From: Rhizobium sp. BT04
Lineage (GTDB): Bacteria; Pseudomonadota; Alphaproteobacteria; Rhizobiales; Rhizobiaceae
Assembly (NCBI RefSeq): GCF_030053135.1
Contig: NZ_CP125652.1
Location: 4,210,501-4,274,500, forward strand
Length of the DNA: 64,000 bases
Direction: 5' to 3'
Shown here in pieces: positions 50,378 to 59,469 of this stretch. Position 1 is the stretch's first letter. Each line of letters starts with the position of its first letter. The notes beneath the pieces are model-generated. The model ran no database searches, was not told the origin of the DNA, and saw only the letters and a list, made by a program, of their open reading frames with translations. The translations under genes and the position numbers were made by a program.

Positions 50378-51652
50378 TCACGCCGCAGACACGAGTATTT
50401 TGTCCACGCGCCTCCCGTCGAGATCGACGACTTCGAAGCGCCATCCGTCTCTCGTGAAGCTCTCACCCAGTTCCGGCAGATGTTTCAACTCTTCCAACAC
50501 CAGGCCGGCCACAGTCTGATATTCGAGATCGTCATCGAGCTTGAGATTCAAGAATTCGGCGAATTCGTCGATCGGCGTCCAGCCGGACACCAGGTACGAA
50601 CCGTCGTCTCGGCGAGCGATGGCCTGTTCGTCGACAGGTCCCTCCTGCAGAGCCCCCATGATCGCTTCCAAAATGTCGCCCGACGAAACAATCCCCTCGA
50701 AATGGCCGTATTCGTCGAAAACCAGCACCATGTGAACCGGCGATTTCCGGATGGCTTCAATCACATTGATCGCCGTTGAAAGGTCTGAAACCACCGGAAC
50801 GTCCTGCGTCAGAGCCTTGATGTCGGCACTGCCGTGTTCGGACATCGAATCGTAAAAGTCCTTGACCGGAAGGATACCGATCACCTCGTCCGAACTGCCT
50901 TTGCGAACGGGCAGCCGCGACCGCTTCGTCCTGTGCAACTGGGTGCGGATTTCATCAAGGCTGTCGTCAATATCAATAATTTCGACGTCTCGTCTGGGTG
51001 TCATCAGCGCGCGGGCAGTGCGGTCCGCCAGCCGCATCACACCTGATATCATCGCGGACTCTTCGCTTTCGATAACGCCAGCCGACTGCGCCTCGGCCAG
51101 AACGGTCTTGATCTCTTCGTCAGAGACATTGTCTCCACCTTTTCCCGCTTGGCCCAAGAGCTTGAGGACGAGATTTCCGGAAGCGTTCAGAAGCCAGACG
51201 AGGGGCAGCGCAATTTTTGAAAGCACCGCCATAGCCGGCGCCACCTTCGCCGCAACCGCTTCGGGTTCTCGCAATGCGATCTGCTTGGGAACAAGTTCGC
51301 CGATGATCAACGAAAGATAGGTGATTGCCACGACGACCGAGCCGACGCCAACGGCATCGGCGGCCGTCGACGACAATCCCTGGGCTTCCAGCCATCCGCT
51401 CAGGCGGCCCCCGAGTGTCGCCCCCGAAAAAGCGCCGGAGAGAACACCGACCAGCGTGATGCCGATCTGCACCGTGGAGAGAAAGCGACCGGGGTGTTCG
51501 GCAAGTTTGATTGCTTGCGCTGCGCCTTTGCTGCCATTGTCGGAGAGAACCTTCAGGCGGGCTGGCCGAGAAGACACAACGGCCAGTTCCGACATGGCGA
51601 GCACACCATTCAGGATGGTGAGAAACGCCACAATTCCAATTTCCAGAAACAC
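50378..51652 (-). CDS. CNNM/CorC-type membrane protein with CBS pair
   Basis: A 424-residue inner-membrane protein of the hemolysin/CorC family. The N-terminal DUF21 domain (about 1-180) has four hydrophobic helices, starting [29 protein letters not shown]. Then come two CBS domains (about 205-330: [40 protein letters not shown]) and a C-terminal CorC_HlyC transporter-associated domain (about 345-424: [17 protein letters not shown]...[22 protein letters not shown]). The family is linked to magnesium or cobalt handling. No partner gene is next to it; the upstream gap is gene-free. Confidence 0.9.
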   Translation of the reverse strand: MFLEIGIVAFLTILNGVLAMSELAVVSSRPARLKVLSDNGSKGAAQAIKLAEHPGRFLSTVQIGITLVGVLSGAFSGATLGGRLSGWLEAQGLSSTAADAVGVGSVVVAITYLSLIIGELVPKQIALREPEAVAAKVAPAMAVLSKIALPLVWLLNASGNLVLKLLGQAGKGGDNVSDEEIKTVLAEAQSAGVIESEESAMISGVMRLADRTARALMTPRRDVEIIDIDDSLDEIRTQLHRTKRSRLPVRKGSSDEVIGILPVKDFYDSMSEHGSADIKALTQDVPVVSDLSTAINVIEAIRKSPVHMVLVFDEYGHFEGIVSSGDILEAIMGALQEGPVDEQAIARRDDGSYLVSGWTPIDEFAEFLNLKLDDDLEYQTVAGLVLEELKHLPELGESFTRDGWRFEVVDLDGRRVDKILVSAA

Positions 51653-52229
51653 AGGGACCCTATTCTTTGAGGTTGCAATGCCGCATTCATCAGGCGACGC
51701 GGCGAGGCGCGGTCGTCGTCACGAAGGACCGCTCCTCTGAAGTGGAAGTCATATGCCGTCGGTAAGAGGGAGCCGGCCATACGAGGCCTGTCATCGGCAA
51801 AGCGGAAAGCGGCCCTCTCAGCGCGAACCGTGATAGACCCGAGGTGAGGCGGGCATCGCCACGCCGTCTACAGCGGTCACCCGCGTCCTCGGCCGGGAGA
51901 TCCCGGTTCGAACGGGCGGAGCTTCTACTGGATGGGTCGCTGTCAGGCATGGCGTAATTTTGAAGGTGAAACGCTGTCGGCGCAAGAGGCGCCGGGCGAA
52001 AATCCTTATAGCGTCTTGATGTGACAGTTTCGACAACGGCAGCAGCACCGCGTTCTGGTTGACGATTTTAGGAGATTTTTCGTGTTTCGCAGCGATGCAG
52101 GAACAACCGTGTTGGCGTATTCTGCAAGTGCCTTGGCATACCTCGCCAGTGATCGAGCACCGAACGGGCCTTAAGATTGTCTCTCCACAAATAGGGGTTG
52201 CCAACGTTGCTAGCACGTGCCGTAAGATC
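51653..52229. other. 577-base gap without a supported gene
   Basis: Between the CNNM/CorC gene and the gene ending at 52230. Open frames here on both strands are Arg-rich or lack ribosome sites. One compact hairpin (GGCGC at 51979-51983, AAGAG loop, GCGCC at 51989-51993) is visible. It may hold the promoter and leader of the CNNM gene, but no named element was recognised. Confidence 0.45.
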
Positions 52230-52679
52230 CTATCGTCCGATAGACAGGTGCCCTGTCGCCAATTCTGCCCGGCAAGCCTCACCAAAATCGAGGAGAAAGT
52301 TCATCGCGCCGGAACGGGCAAGATCCCGGATTTCGGAGAGTGAGCGATTGGGCGTCAAATAGGTTTCGACGATCCTTACCATTGCCAGCTCGGCTGCATC
52401 CACGACCGGACGGGATGAGATCAGACGCATCTGGGCGACCAGTGCATAAAGCAGCACGAGGTCGGAAACGTCGTCCTTCTGGTGGCTTAGTGCGTCACCG
52501 TAAAGCCGCGTGGCTTCAGCGATGAAATCGGAAAACAGCTTTTCGCGTTTGACAGCCTCGGCTTCGCGTTGCTTTTCCTTCACCTGTGATCGATGCGTCA
52601 TCCAGGTGGAGGCAAACGAGGTCAGGCTGCCAATCGCGATGCCGGCGAGCCCCATCAGAGCAGAGATGTATGCGTCCAT
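52230..52679 (-). CDS. Small membrane-anchored protein, unknown function
   Basis: A 149-residue protein from ATG 52679, with AGAGGAG upstream. The N terminus has one helix (MDAYISALMGLAGIAIGSLTSFASTWM) followed by a charged segment HRSQVKEKQREAEAVKREKLFSDFIAEATRLYGDALSHQKDD with a helical, coiled-coil-like look. The rest contains LVLLYALVAQMRLISSRPVVDAAE and LTPNRSLSEIRDLARSG. The layout recalls other short single-helix proteins annotated as hypothetical. No family is recognised. It is just downstream of the TetR gene at 52755 (76 bases) on the same strand. Confidence 0.65.
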   Translation of the reverse strand: MDAYISALMGLAGIAIGSLTSFASTWMTHRSQVKEKQREAEAVKREKLFSDFIAEATRLYGDALSHQKDDVSDLVLLYALVAQMRLISSRPVVDAAELAMVRIVETYLTPNRSLSEIRDLARSGAMNFLLDFGEACRAELATGHLSIGR

Positions 52680-52754
52680 GAGATTTCTCCTCTTGGAACG
52701 AGCCGGAGTGGGCACCACGCAAATGACAGAGTGGTTGCCCGCGAGCCTCGCGGC

Positions 52755-53438
52755 CTATTCGGCAAGCGGAGGACCCACCCACACGCCTGATGGTATTGCG
52801 GGGATACAATTCGCCAATCCCTCGAGCATGCCTTGCAAGACGCTCTCGGTCAGCTCCTCCATCTTGTCGCTGGGGCCGACGAGGCGATCCGCCAGCAGCA
52901 AAGTTAGACCGTGCATTTGGGACCAGAAAACAAGAATCGCCCCATCGAACGTGCGGGTATTCGCCTCAGTATCTGCAATTGGGTGCCCGAGAGCGCCGTC
53001 GGAAATCGCGTCGACGATAAGGGCTTTCATGCTGTAGGCCGCAGTTCTTTCGATCAAGGGACGCCCATCGTCCTGACCGAGGTAGCCGCCGAACATCAAT
53101 CTGTAGAGCGCCGGATTGTTAACGCCGCCGGAGACATATGCGCGTGCCATAGCCGCCAGCCGCTCGCTCGGACTGTCGAGTTCCTTGGTCGCTTCGGCCA
53201 TCCGCTTCGCCAGTAGTTCGAACCCAACCGCCGAGACGGCTGCCAGCAATTCGCGCTTGTCGGCGAAGTGTTTGTACGGGGCGTTGTGACTGACGCCCGC
53301 CCGACGTGCGAGTTCACGAAGCGAAAACTCCGTGCTTTGAGACTCGCTGAGGACGTCGAGTGCGGCCTCTACGATGGCCCTATGCAGATCGCCATGGTGG
53401 TACGGGCGCGGGTCTTTCGTGGAAATGTCTTGGGTCAT
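52755..53438 (-). CDS. TetR-family repressor (first of two sharing an operator)
   Basis: A repressor of about 227 residues; starts ATG 53438 or 53447. The HTH at the N terminus is FSLRELARRAGVSHNAPYKHFADKRELLAAV, the TetR pattern. The rest is helical and ligand-binding, with RAYVSGGVNNPALYRLMFGGYLG and WSQMHGLTLLLADRLVGP. It diverges from the patatin-like lipase operon (53586). The 140-base gap holds the operator, with one half-site near the TetR start, so it is likely to repress itself and that operon. Its sequence differs from the second TetR at 58611, but both share the same operator sequence. Confidence 0.88.
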   Translation of the reverse strand: MTQDISTKDPRPYHHGDLHRAIVEAALDVLSESQSTEFSLRELARRAGVSHNAPYKHFADKRELLAAVSAVGFELLAKRMAEATKELDSPSERLAAMARAYVSGGVNNPALYRLMFGGYLGQDDGRPLIERTAAYSMKALIVDAISDGALGHPIADTEANTRTFDGAILVFWSQMHGLTLLLADRLVGPSDKMEELTESVLQGMLEGLANCIPAIPSGVWVGPPLAE

Positions 53439-53468
53439 GCCATCCATTTAGATTGTTAAGTTGCTCTC

Positions 53469-53533
53469 GTCAACATTCTGACGGGGTATGTTGACATTGT
53501 CCACTCTAGCACTTAAGTGGGCGATGTCAACAT
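53469..53533. promoter_or_regulatory. Divergent TetR operator and overlapping promoters, copy 1
   Basis: GTCAACAT (53469-53476), an 11-base spacer, then ATGTTGACA (53488-53496) and TGTCAACAT (53525-53533), inverted to each other. The + promoter is TTGACA (53491-53496), 17 bases, TAAGTG (53514-53519). On the minus strand TTGACA (53530-53525), 16 bases, TAGAGT gives the promoter of the TetR gene. Each arm thus includes a -35 box. The 46-base core 53488-53533 matches 59343-59388 in 37 of 46 positions, including both arms. Binding by the TetR proteins is inferred. Confidence 0.8.
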
Positions 53534-53585
53534 ATGCTGCGGCCGATCTGGAACGGCAGTGGGATCAACAACCGAGGTAAACTGC

Positions 53586-54764
53586 ATGACCCCTCAACAT
53601 CCCGTCAAAAACAAGAGGCACCGCATAGCGGAGCGTCCGCCATTCGAGCGTATCGCGCTGCTGTTGCAAGGCGGAGGGGCGCTCGGTTCATATCAGGCCG
53701 GCGTCTATCAAGCATTGGCCGAAGCCGGTCTGCATCCTGACTGGGTCGCCGGCATCTCCATCGGTGCCATCAACAGTGCGCTGATTGCGGGCAATCCGCC
53801 AGAAAGACGAGTGGAGGCGCTCAGGAGCTTCTGGGAGACGATAACCGCCCCGGCTCACGGGTTTCCCACTCTGTTTTCGGCGATGCTAGGGGCGATGGGA
53901 CTCCAGGGTGATTTCGCGCGTGGCCTACTCAATCAGGCACACGCCTTCGCCACCCTTATGGACGGCGCCGCGGGCTTCTTCACGCCCCGTCCAGTGCCAC
54001 CCTTCTTTTCCGCCGCCGGCAGCATCGAGGCGGAAAGCTTCTACGACGTCGCACCGCTGAAGGCGACGCTGGAACGGCTGGTGGACTTCGACCGCATCAA
54101 TACAGGCGCCATGCGTTTCAGCGTCGGCGCCGTCAACGTGCGCACCGGCAACTTCGAGTATTTCGACACTACGACCCACACTATCCGCCCCGAACATATC
54201 ATGGCGAGCGGCTCCCTGCCGCCTGGCTTCCCGGCGACGAGGATCGACGGCGAGTGTTACTGGGACGGCGGCCTCATCTCCAACACGCCGCTGCAATGGG
54301 TCCTCGATAACGCGCCGCGTCAGGACACGCTGGCCTTTCAAGTCGATCTTTGGAGCGCGAGTGGCGAGTTCCCGCGTGACCTTCTCGGAATCGAACTGCG
54401 GCAGAAGGATATTCGCTTCTCGAGCCGCACACGCGCGGCGACCGACCATTTCAAGACGCAGCAGCGGCTGCGCCGCGCACTCGGCCATCTGGTCGAACTC
54501 GTCCCGCAGGACGCGCTGCTGCAAGCCGATCCGGAGATCAAGCTGCTCGTCGATCAGGCCGACGAGAAGGTCTACAACATCGTCCAGCTCATATATCGCG
54601 CCAAGAAATACGAAGCGAGCTCCAAGGATTACGAGTTCTCCCGCCTGACGATGGAGGAGCACTGGGCCTCCGGCTACAACGACGCCCTTCAAACATTGCG
54701 CCACCCCGAGGTGCTGCAGCGGCCCGGCACGCCGGACGGCGTCGCCATTTTCGACTTCGATTGA
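53586..54764 (+). CDS. Patatin-like phospholipase/lipid acyl hydrolase
   Basis: A 392-residue protein. ATG 53586 ([13 protein letters not shown]) follows GAGGT; the frame to 53517 starts inside the operator region. The patatin domain (about 20-260) has the oxyanion loop [20 protein letters not shown], the catalytic GISIGA Ser and the DGG Asp in [13 protein letters not shown]. The C-terminal part (about 270-390: [23 protein letters not shown]) resembles the DUF3734 extension. It hydrolyses acyl esters of lipids. It is the first gene of a three-gene set with adc and bdhA, which suggests a substrate whose product enters ketone-body metabolism. Confidence 0.88.
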   Translation: MTPQHPVKNKRHRIAERPPFERIALLLQGGGALGSYQAGVYQALAEAGLHPDWVAGISIGAINSALIAGNPPERRVEALRSFWETITAPAHGFPTLFSAMLGAMGLQGDFARGLLNQAHAFATLMDGAAGFFTPRPVPPFFSAAGSIEAESFYDVAPLKATLERLVDFDRINTGAMRFSVGAVNVRTGNFEYFDTTTHTIRPEHIMASGSLPPGFPATRIDGECYWDGGLISNTPLQWVLDNAPRQDTLAFQVDLWSASGEFPRDLLGIELRQKDIRFSSRTRAATDHFKTQQRLRRALGHLVELVPQDALLQADPEIKLLVDQADEKVYNIVQLIYRAKKYEASSKDYEFSRLTMEEHWASGYNDALQTLRHPEVLQRPGTPDGVAIFDFD

Positions 54765-54792
54765 GATTTCACCCAAAGAGAAGAGCACGACC

Positions 54793-55602
54793 ATGAAGAT
54801 CGCCGCAGTCCGCGAAAATGCCTTCGCGATGCCGCTCAACAACCCGGCCTATCCGAGGCCACCCTACAAGTTCTACAACCGCGAATTTGTCGTCATCAAC
54901 TACCGGACCGATCCGGAGGCCCTGCGCGCCGTCGTTCCGGAGCCGCTGGAAGTGATCGGCGACACCGTCGCCTATGAATTCATCCGCATGCCGGATTCGA
55001 CCGGCTTCGGGGACTATACGGAAACCGGGCAGGTCATTCCGGTGCGCTTCACGACGCCATCAGGCAAGGTGCAGGAAGGCAGCTACGTGCATGCCATGTA
55101 CCTTGACGACAACTCTCCGATCGCCGGCGGCCGCGAGATCTGGGGCTTTCCGAAGAAGCTGGCGACGCCGAAGCTGTCGCACGAGCAGGAGACGCTCGTC
55201 GGGACGCTGCACTACGGCTCGGTTTTGTGCGTGAGGGCGACCATGGGCTACAAACACCGCGAACTCCCGCTGGAGCCGCTGGCAAAGGCGATGGCGAAGC
55301 CCGCCTTCGTGCTGAAGGTCATCCCGCACGTCGACGGTTCGCCCCGGATTTGCGAACTCGTGCGCTACTATCTCGAGGATGTGACGCTGAAGGGCGCATG
55401 GGTCGGACCTGCCGCCCTGCAATTGTTCGAACACGCAATGTGCGACGTCGCGCGTCTACCCGTGCGCGAGGTCAAGTCGGCCAGCCATTATATCGCCGAC
55501 CTGACGCTCGGCCTCGGCGAGGTTGTATTCGACTACCTCCAACACGACGGATCTCCCGCAATTGAAAGGAACTATCCATGTCTCGATTTGATGGAAGAGT
55601 AG
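54793..55602 (+). CDS. adc: Acetoacetate decarboxylase
   Basis: A 269-residue enzyme that converts acetoacetate to acetone and CO2 by a lysine Schiff base. The ATG 54793 follows AAAGAGAAGAG. The catalytic region is [17 protein letters not shown] with the Lys in the FPKK core, and the substrate pocket residues are in [19 protein letters not shown] and YVHAMYLDD. The gene overlaps the next one (bdhA) by 25 bases. Both substrates (acetoacetate and 3-hydroxybutyrate) are the monomer metabolites of poly-3-hydroxybutyrate, a storage polymer of rhizobia. Confidence 0.9.
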   Translation: MKIAAVRENAFAMPLNNPAYPRPPYKFYNREFVVINYRTDPEALRAVVPEPLEVIGDTVAYEFIRMPDSTGFGDYTETGQVIPVRFTTPSGKVQEGSYVHAMYLDDNSPIAGGREIWGFPKKLATPKLSHEQETLVGTLHYGSVLCVRATMGYKHRELPLEPLAKAMAKPAFVLKVIPHVDGSPRICELVRYYLEDVTLKGAWVGPAALQLFEHAMCDVARLPVREVKSASHYIADLTLGLGEVVFDYLQHDGSPAIERNYPCLDLMEE

Positions 55603-56360
55603 CTGTTATCACCGGAGCTGCGAGCGGCATCGGCAAGGAAATCGCGCTTCGCTTCGCAGCCGAGGGCGGCATTCCCGTGATCGCCGACCTCAATCTCGAC
55701 GCCGCGAATGCAACGGCGGCCGAGATCAAAAGCAAGGGCGGCGATGCCTTCGCCGTGGCGATGAACGTCGCCGACGAAGAGCAGGTGGAAAAGGCCGTCG
55801 GCGAGGTGATCTCCAGGTTCGGCAAGATCGACGTGCTGGTCAGCAATGCCGGCATCCAAATCGTCAAGCCGCTGGTCGACTTTCCCTTTGCGGACTGGAG
55901 AAAGCTGCTTTCGATCCATCTCGACGGTGCCTTTCTGACCACTCGCGCCTGCCTCAAGCACATGTATGCCGCCAATTACGGCCGGGTGATCTACATGGGT
56001 TCCGTGCACTCCAAGGAAGCCTCGAAGCTGAAGGGGCCCTATGTCACGGCCAAGCACGGACTGATCGGACTGGCCAAGGTACTGGCAAAGGAAGGGGCCG
56101 AGCACAACGTCACGGCCAACGTGGTCTGCCCCGGCTTCGTGCGAACGCCGCTCGTCGACAAACAGATCCCCGAGCAGGCGCGGGAGCTCGGTATCAGCGA
56201 GGAGCAGGTGGTCAAGACGGTAATGCTCAAGGACACGGTCGACGGCGAGTTTACCAGCACCGATGACGTGGCCGACGCCGTTCTCTATTTCGCGGCGGCC
56301 AGATCCAATGCCGTGACGGGTCAGTCGCTGGTCGTGAGCCACGGCTGGTTCATGCAGTAG
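55578..56360 (+). CDS. bdhA: D-3-hydroxybutyrate dehydrogenase (SDR family)
   Basis: A 260-residue short-chain dehydrogenase that interconverts 3-hydroxybutyrate and acetoacetate with NAD. The cofactor loop is [21 protein letters not shown]; the active-site Ser is in MGSVHSKE and the YxxxK is YVTAKHG. The [21 protein letters not shown] and [26 protein letters not shown] segments are typical for BdhA of rhizobia. It overlaps adc by 25 bases, so it is translationally coupled. It completes the set patatin-adc-bdhA under the divergent TetR operator. Confidence 0.9.
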   Translation: MSRFDGRVAVITGAASGIGKEIALRFAAEGGIPVIADLNLDAANATAAEIKSKGGDAFAVAMNVADEEQVEKAVGEVISRFGKIDVLVSNAGIQIVKPLVDFPFADWRKLLSIHLDGAFLTTRACLKHMYAANYGRVIYMGSVHSKEASKLKGPYVTAKHGLIGLAKVLAKEGAEHNVTANVVCPGFVRTPLVDKQIPEQARELGISEEQVVKTVMLKDTVDGEFTSTDDVADAVLYFAAARSNAVTGQSLVVSHGWFMQ

Positions 56361-56496
56361 GATCCGACTGGGGCAGGCGGACGACACCCTTTGCGGTGCC
56401 GTCTGACAGAAACACTCCAGCACCCCGAACCAACTCTACCTCGCGCCGAGCTGCAGCGCGCTCGCGCTATCTCGTTTAGTGTCAAAGGAAATGAAC

Positions 56497-57390
56497 ATGG
56501 AAGTCTGTAATGGTTTGCACCGGCCCTTCACGAGGGCCCGGCGACCTGCGGCGGGTACGAACCGCTCTGTCGATGGCGCAGGCGCGCATGGAGTGACGAC
56601 GTTGCTGCGGAATGTCGTTCAGACTGCCGCGTTCGGCGTTCTTGTGGGATTCGCCACGCTGCCGACAGCCCGCGCGGATGAACCGGCACCTCCGTTCAAG
56701 CCGGCGATCAGCGACGAGGCCGCGACTGCCATTTCGCAGATGGCAAGGGCGCTGCATGCCAGGGACATGTCGATCACGGCAAGAACGGTCAGCGTCTATC
56801 TGGACGAATCCGGACAACCGCTTCACATTTTCCATACGATCAAAATTGCCGCCCGCCGGCCCGATCGGATCGCCGTCGAGTTTATCGGCGATGACGGCAG
56901 ACACGATCTATTCTACGACGGCAAGAAAGCTTCGGTCTTCTTTCCCGACAGAAAGAAATATATGACGATCCCCGCGTCGGGCGACATACCGTCCGCGCTC
57001 GACGAGATCGCAGACAAGCTGGATCTCGATTTTCCGCTCGGCGTCCTTTTTGCAGGCTCTCCGGACGAAGTTCTGCTGGGCGATGCCATGGCAGCCTGGC
57101 AGGTGGGCACGGCTACCGTCGACGGGATCGAGTGCCGGCATCTGCTTTTCTCGCAGAAGTCCGGCATCGATGTGGAATTGTGGGTCGAGAAGAATGACGC
57201 GGCGACGCCTCATCGCCTGGTCGTCACCTACCCGTTGCTGCAGGGTCAACCAAGCTTCGTTGCCGAATTCACCAGTTGGAAGACCGAGCCTCGTCTATCG
57301 GATTCCGAATTCATCTTTGAACCTCCCGCCGATGTGAAAAAGATCGACCCGACACCAGCCGTCGCGTCGGGAACGGAAGGGAGCAAGTGA
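56497..57390 (+). CDS. Exported DUF2092 protein
   Basis: A 297-residue protein, start ATG 56497 (MEVCNGLH), with AAGGA 8 bases upstream; GTG 56479 and ATG 56491 are less suitable. The N-terminal 65 residues contain a hydrophobic stretch (NVVQTAAFGVLVGFATLPTARA) that ends in an ARA-D cleavage-like site, so it is likely periplasmic. The mature part is DUF2092, a LolA-like beta-sheet domain (RARTVSVYLDESGQPLHIF-like start; KKASVFFPDRKKYMTIPASG; GIECRHLLFSQKSGIDVELWVEK). It is coupled to the next gene by a TGATG overlap. Function unknown. Confidence 0.75.
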   Translation: MEVCNGLHRPFTRARRPAAGTNRSVDGAGAHGVTTLLRNVVQTAAFGVLVGFATLPTARADEPAPPFKPAISDEAATAISQMARALHARDMSITARTVSVYLDESGQPLHIFHTIKIAARRPDRIAVEFIGDDGRHDLFYDGKKASVFFPDRKKYMTIPASGDIPSALDEIADKLDLDFPLGVLFAGSPDEVLLGDAMAAWQVGTATVDGIECRHLLFSQKSGIDVELWVEKNDAATPHRLVVTYPLLQGQPSFVAEFTSWKTEPRLSDSEFIFEPPADVKKIDPTPAVASGTEGSK

Positions 57391-58502
57391 TGAATTATCT
57401 TAAGCGCACCTGCCTTGCTTTTCTCGCTTTAACGGCCATCACATCGGACGCAGCCTTCGCTCAGTTTGGGCCGCCTCCCGGCGGTCCGCCACCCCTGCCG
57501 TCTGGAGGGCCACCCCATTTCCCGTCGGGAGGGCCGGGCGGGTTCCCACGTCCGCAGATAGGCCGCACGCCGCGTCCGCCGATGGCGAGCCACGGTCGGC
57601 CGCCGGTGGGCGCGCAGAACCGCCCACCAGTGAACCCACATACTCGCATGCCAGGTGTCGGCGGCGCAAAAGGGCGATTGGCGGAAGGGCCAGGCCGCAG
57701 AGGGAGTAACGTGTCCGGAAGCGTCCGCAACACGCTGAACTCGGGCGGCAACATCAACGGGAACCGCACCTTCATGAATTCCGGGGGCAATATCGTCGCG
57801 AAGGACTCGGGCAATCTCACCGTCAACAACTCAGGCGATCTCAAGGTCTCGGGCAACCGCAACGGATACTTTGGCCGTGGATATTATGGTCGTGGAGACC
57901 ATGGTGTCGGCGACTATGGTCAGGGAGAGTATGGCGGTGGAGACTACGGGCGTGGATACTATCGCCGCGACGCCTATATCCTGGGCGGGTATGCGGCGGG
58001 CGTCGTCACTGGTGCGGCCGCCGCCTCCAGCACTGGCGGAAGGACGTATTCTTCCTATGGAGATCAGTCTGGATCCTCTACGGGTTCCTCTGGCGCAACG
58101 TCATCGAGTTCGTCCCAAGGCAGCGCGAGCTCTGCTAACGCGGCGTCGCCGGGTTCGTCTCACGGGGATTCTTCGGGTTCTCATGCCAGATCTTCAGGCT
58201 TTTCCGGCGGAATATATGCGAGTTCTTCCGATCAAAGCCGCTCCGGCCCGCCCGTTGGCGGCACGGAGGGCGGGACGAACCAGGGCGGCGGCAATGGCAA
58301 CTCCCAGTCCGTGAATCCGCTGATTGCCGGCCTGTTCGAGAGCCTGCCGCCGGAGGGCACGGCATGGACATCGGAAGATGCGGTCGGTTGGCTTCAGGCG
58401 GCGGCCGCCAATCTACGGATCGTCTATAAGATCCAGGGAAACATCTCGGTCACGGGCGAAGTCCCGCCGTCGGATGACAATCGCGTTCCTAGCGGAAATT
58501 AG
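57390..58502 (+). CDS. Gly/Ser/Pro-rich exported protein, unknown function
   Basis: A 370-residue protein beginning at ATG 57390, which overlaps the TGA of the DUF2092 gene; GGGAG lies 6 bases upstream. The signal peptide is MNYLKRTCLAFLALTAITSDAAFA. The mature part goes from a Pro/Gly-rich zone (GPPPGGPPPLPSGGPPHFPSGG), a Gly-Asn repeat zone (NSGGNINGNRTFMNSGGNIVAK, then NNSGDLKVSGNRNG), a Tyr/Gly zone (YFGRGYYGRGDHGVGDYGQG) and a Ser/Gly zone to a 60-residue folded C terminus (NPLIAGLFESLPPEGTAWTSEDAVGWLQAAAANLRIVYKIQG). The low complexity suggests a matrix or surface protein; the role is not known. Confidence 0.75.
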   Translation: MNYLKRTCLAFLALTAITSDAAFAQFGPPPGGPPPLPSGGPPHFPSGGPGGFPRPQIGRTPRPPMASHGRPPVGAQNRPPVNPHTRMPGVGGAKGRLAEGPGRRGSNVSGSVRNTLNSGGNINGNRTFMNSGGNIVAKDSGNLTVNNSGDLKVSGNRNGYFGRGYYGRGDHGVGDYGQGEYGGGDYGRGYYRRDAYILGGYAAGVVTGAAAASSTGGRTYSSYGDQSGSSTGSSGATSSSSSQGSASSANAASPGSSHGDSSGSHARSSGFSGGIYASSSDQSRSGPPVGGTEGGTNQGGGNGNSQSVNPLIAGLFESLPPEGTAWTSEDAVGWLQAAAANLRIVYKIQGNISVTGEVPPSDDNRVPSGN

Positions 58503-58610
58503 ATTCAGCTCAGCATGGAGAAGAGGTCTAGGCCGGAGTCGCACGACATCCGGCCTTTGCCAGCATCGAAAACTGCCCGGCTCCGTCCGCCGAACGGCGC
58601 ACCTCGCAAA

Positions 58611-59303
58611 TCAGACCATTCGTTTCGAACGGCGCAGAAGTCCGTTCATAACGAGGTCAATGTGCGCCTCCATAAGCGCCTTGCCGTCGATCGGCTTTCG
58701 ATCGGCAAACATAAGACGCCAGACGGCAACATGAAAAATCGAGCTCGCGAGCACGTCAGGCGTATCGGCCGCCGTATCATGTCTCAACTCTCCCGATTTC
58801 ACGCCTTCCTCGATCAAAGCAGTGAGCGCTGCAAGCGTCGGTGCGATGAATAGCTCATGACGGCAGTCGACCATTTCGGGAAGACGAGCTCCTTCGGCGA
58901 CGGACAAGCGCAGGAGTTCTCTCGTCTTTCGGTCGTTGGCCGTGTTTTCATAAGCGATAAGCAGCAGGGCGCGGATCCGCTCGGCGCAGGATCCCCGAAG
59001 GCTGCAGATAGCGGTCGACAGGTCTGCTGATGACGTCGACGCGTGGCGAAACATCTCCTGGAAGAGAACGTCCTTGGTTGGGAAATAGAGGTAGACCGTT
59101 CCCTTTGTTATCCCCAGTCGGGTTGCGACGTCTTCAACTCGCGTTGCCGCATAACCTTTTGCCGCAAACTCCTCGAACGCGGCCTCCAGTATTTCATGAG
59201 GCCGGCGCGCCTTCCGTTCCGCCCGCGATGCTTTTTTAACAACTCGTTCGATCATCCAATTGGAATTGTTCGGATATCCGGCGGCTAACCGCATCTGCTT
59301 CAT
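58611..59303 (-). CDS. TetR-family repressor (second of two sharing an operator)
   Basis: A 230-residue repressor starting at ATG 59303, 59294 or 59255. The HTH reads YAATRVEDVATRLGITKGTVYLYFPTKDVLFQEMF, the AcrR/TetR type, with an Arg/Lys-rich N arm (KKASRAERKARRPHE). The remaining helical part ends LIDLVMNGLLRRSKR-like. It diverges from the RND efflux operon (59470), with operator copy 2 in between, so it likely represses the efflux pump in the absence of a ligand. It differs from the first TetR (52755) but faces almost the same DNA site. Confidence 0.88.
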   Translation of the reverse strand: MKQMRLAAGYPNNSNWMIERVVKKASRAERKARRPHEILEAAFEEFAAKGYAATRVEDVATRLGITKGTVYLYFPTKDVLFQEMFRHASTSSADLSTAICSLRGSCAERIRALLLIAYENTANDRKTRELLRLSVAEGARLPEMVDCRHELFIAPTLAALTALIEEGVKSGELRHDTAADTPDVLASSIFHVAVWRLMFADRKPIDGKALMEAHIDLVMNGLLRRSKRMV

Positions 59304-59322
59304 CCATGTCCATGTTGCTTAT

Positions 59323-59388
59323 GTCAACATTTCCCAGCGATGATGTTGACAGCGCCTACTTTAGCCTCTAAGTGGGCGTTGTCAACAT
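59323..59388. promoter_or_regulatory. Divergent TetR operator and overlapping promoters, copy 2
   Basis: GTCAACAT (59323-59330), a 12-base spacer, then ATGTTGACA (59343-59351) and TGTCAACAT (59380-59388). The + promoter is TTGACA (59346-59351), 17 bases, TAAGTG (59369-59374). The minus promoter is TTGACA (59385-59380), 16 bases, TAAAGT. The 46-base core differs from copy 1 (53488-53533) at nine positions, none in the arms. Layout and position relative to TetR start are the same as in copy 1, which suggests a duplicated or convergent regulatory unit. Confidence 0.8.
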
Positions 59389-59469
59389 CGGGCAACAGCC
59401 TGGCAGCAGCAGATTGAAGCTGGCCGACCAACAACGCGGCTCTCTTCGCAAACCGTACCGGAGCAAAAA

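Noticed and set aside
51818..52285. Open frame of 155 codons on the minus strand in the gap before the CNNM gene
   Set aside because: Cys/Arg-rich translation with no motif and no ribosome site; it also overlaps the end of the gene at 52230.
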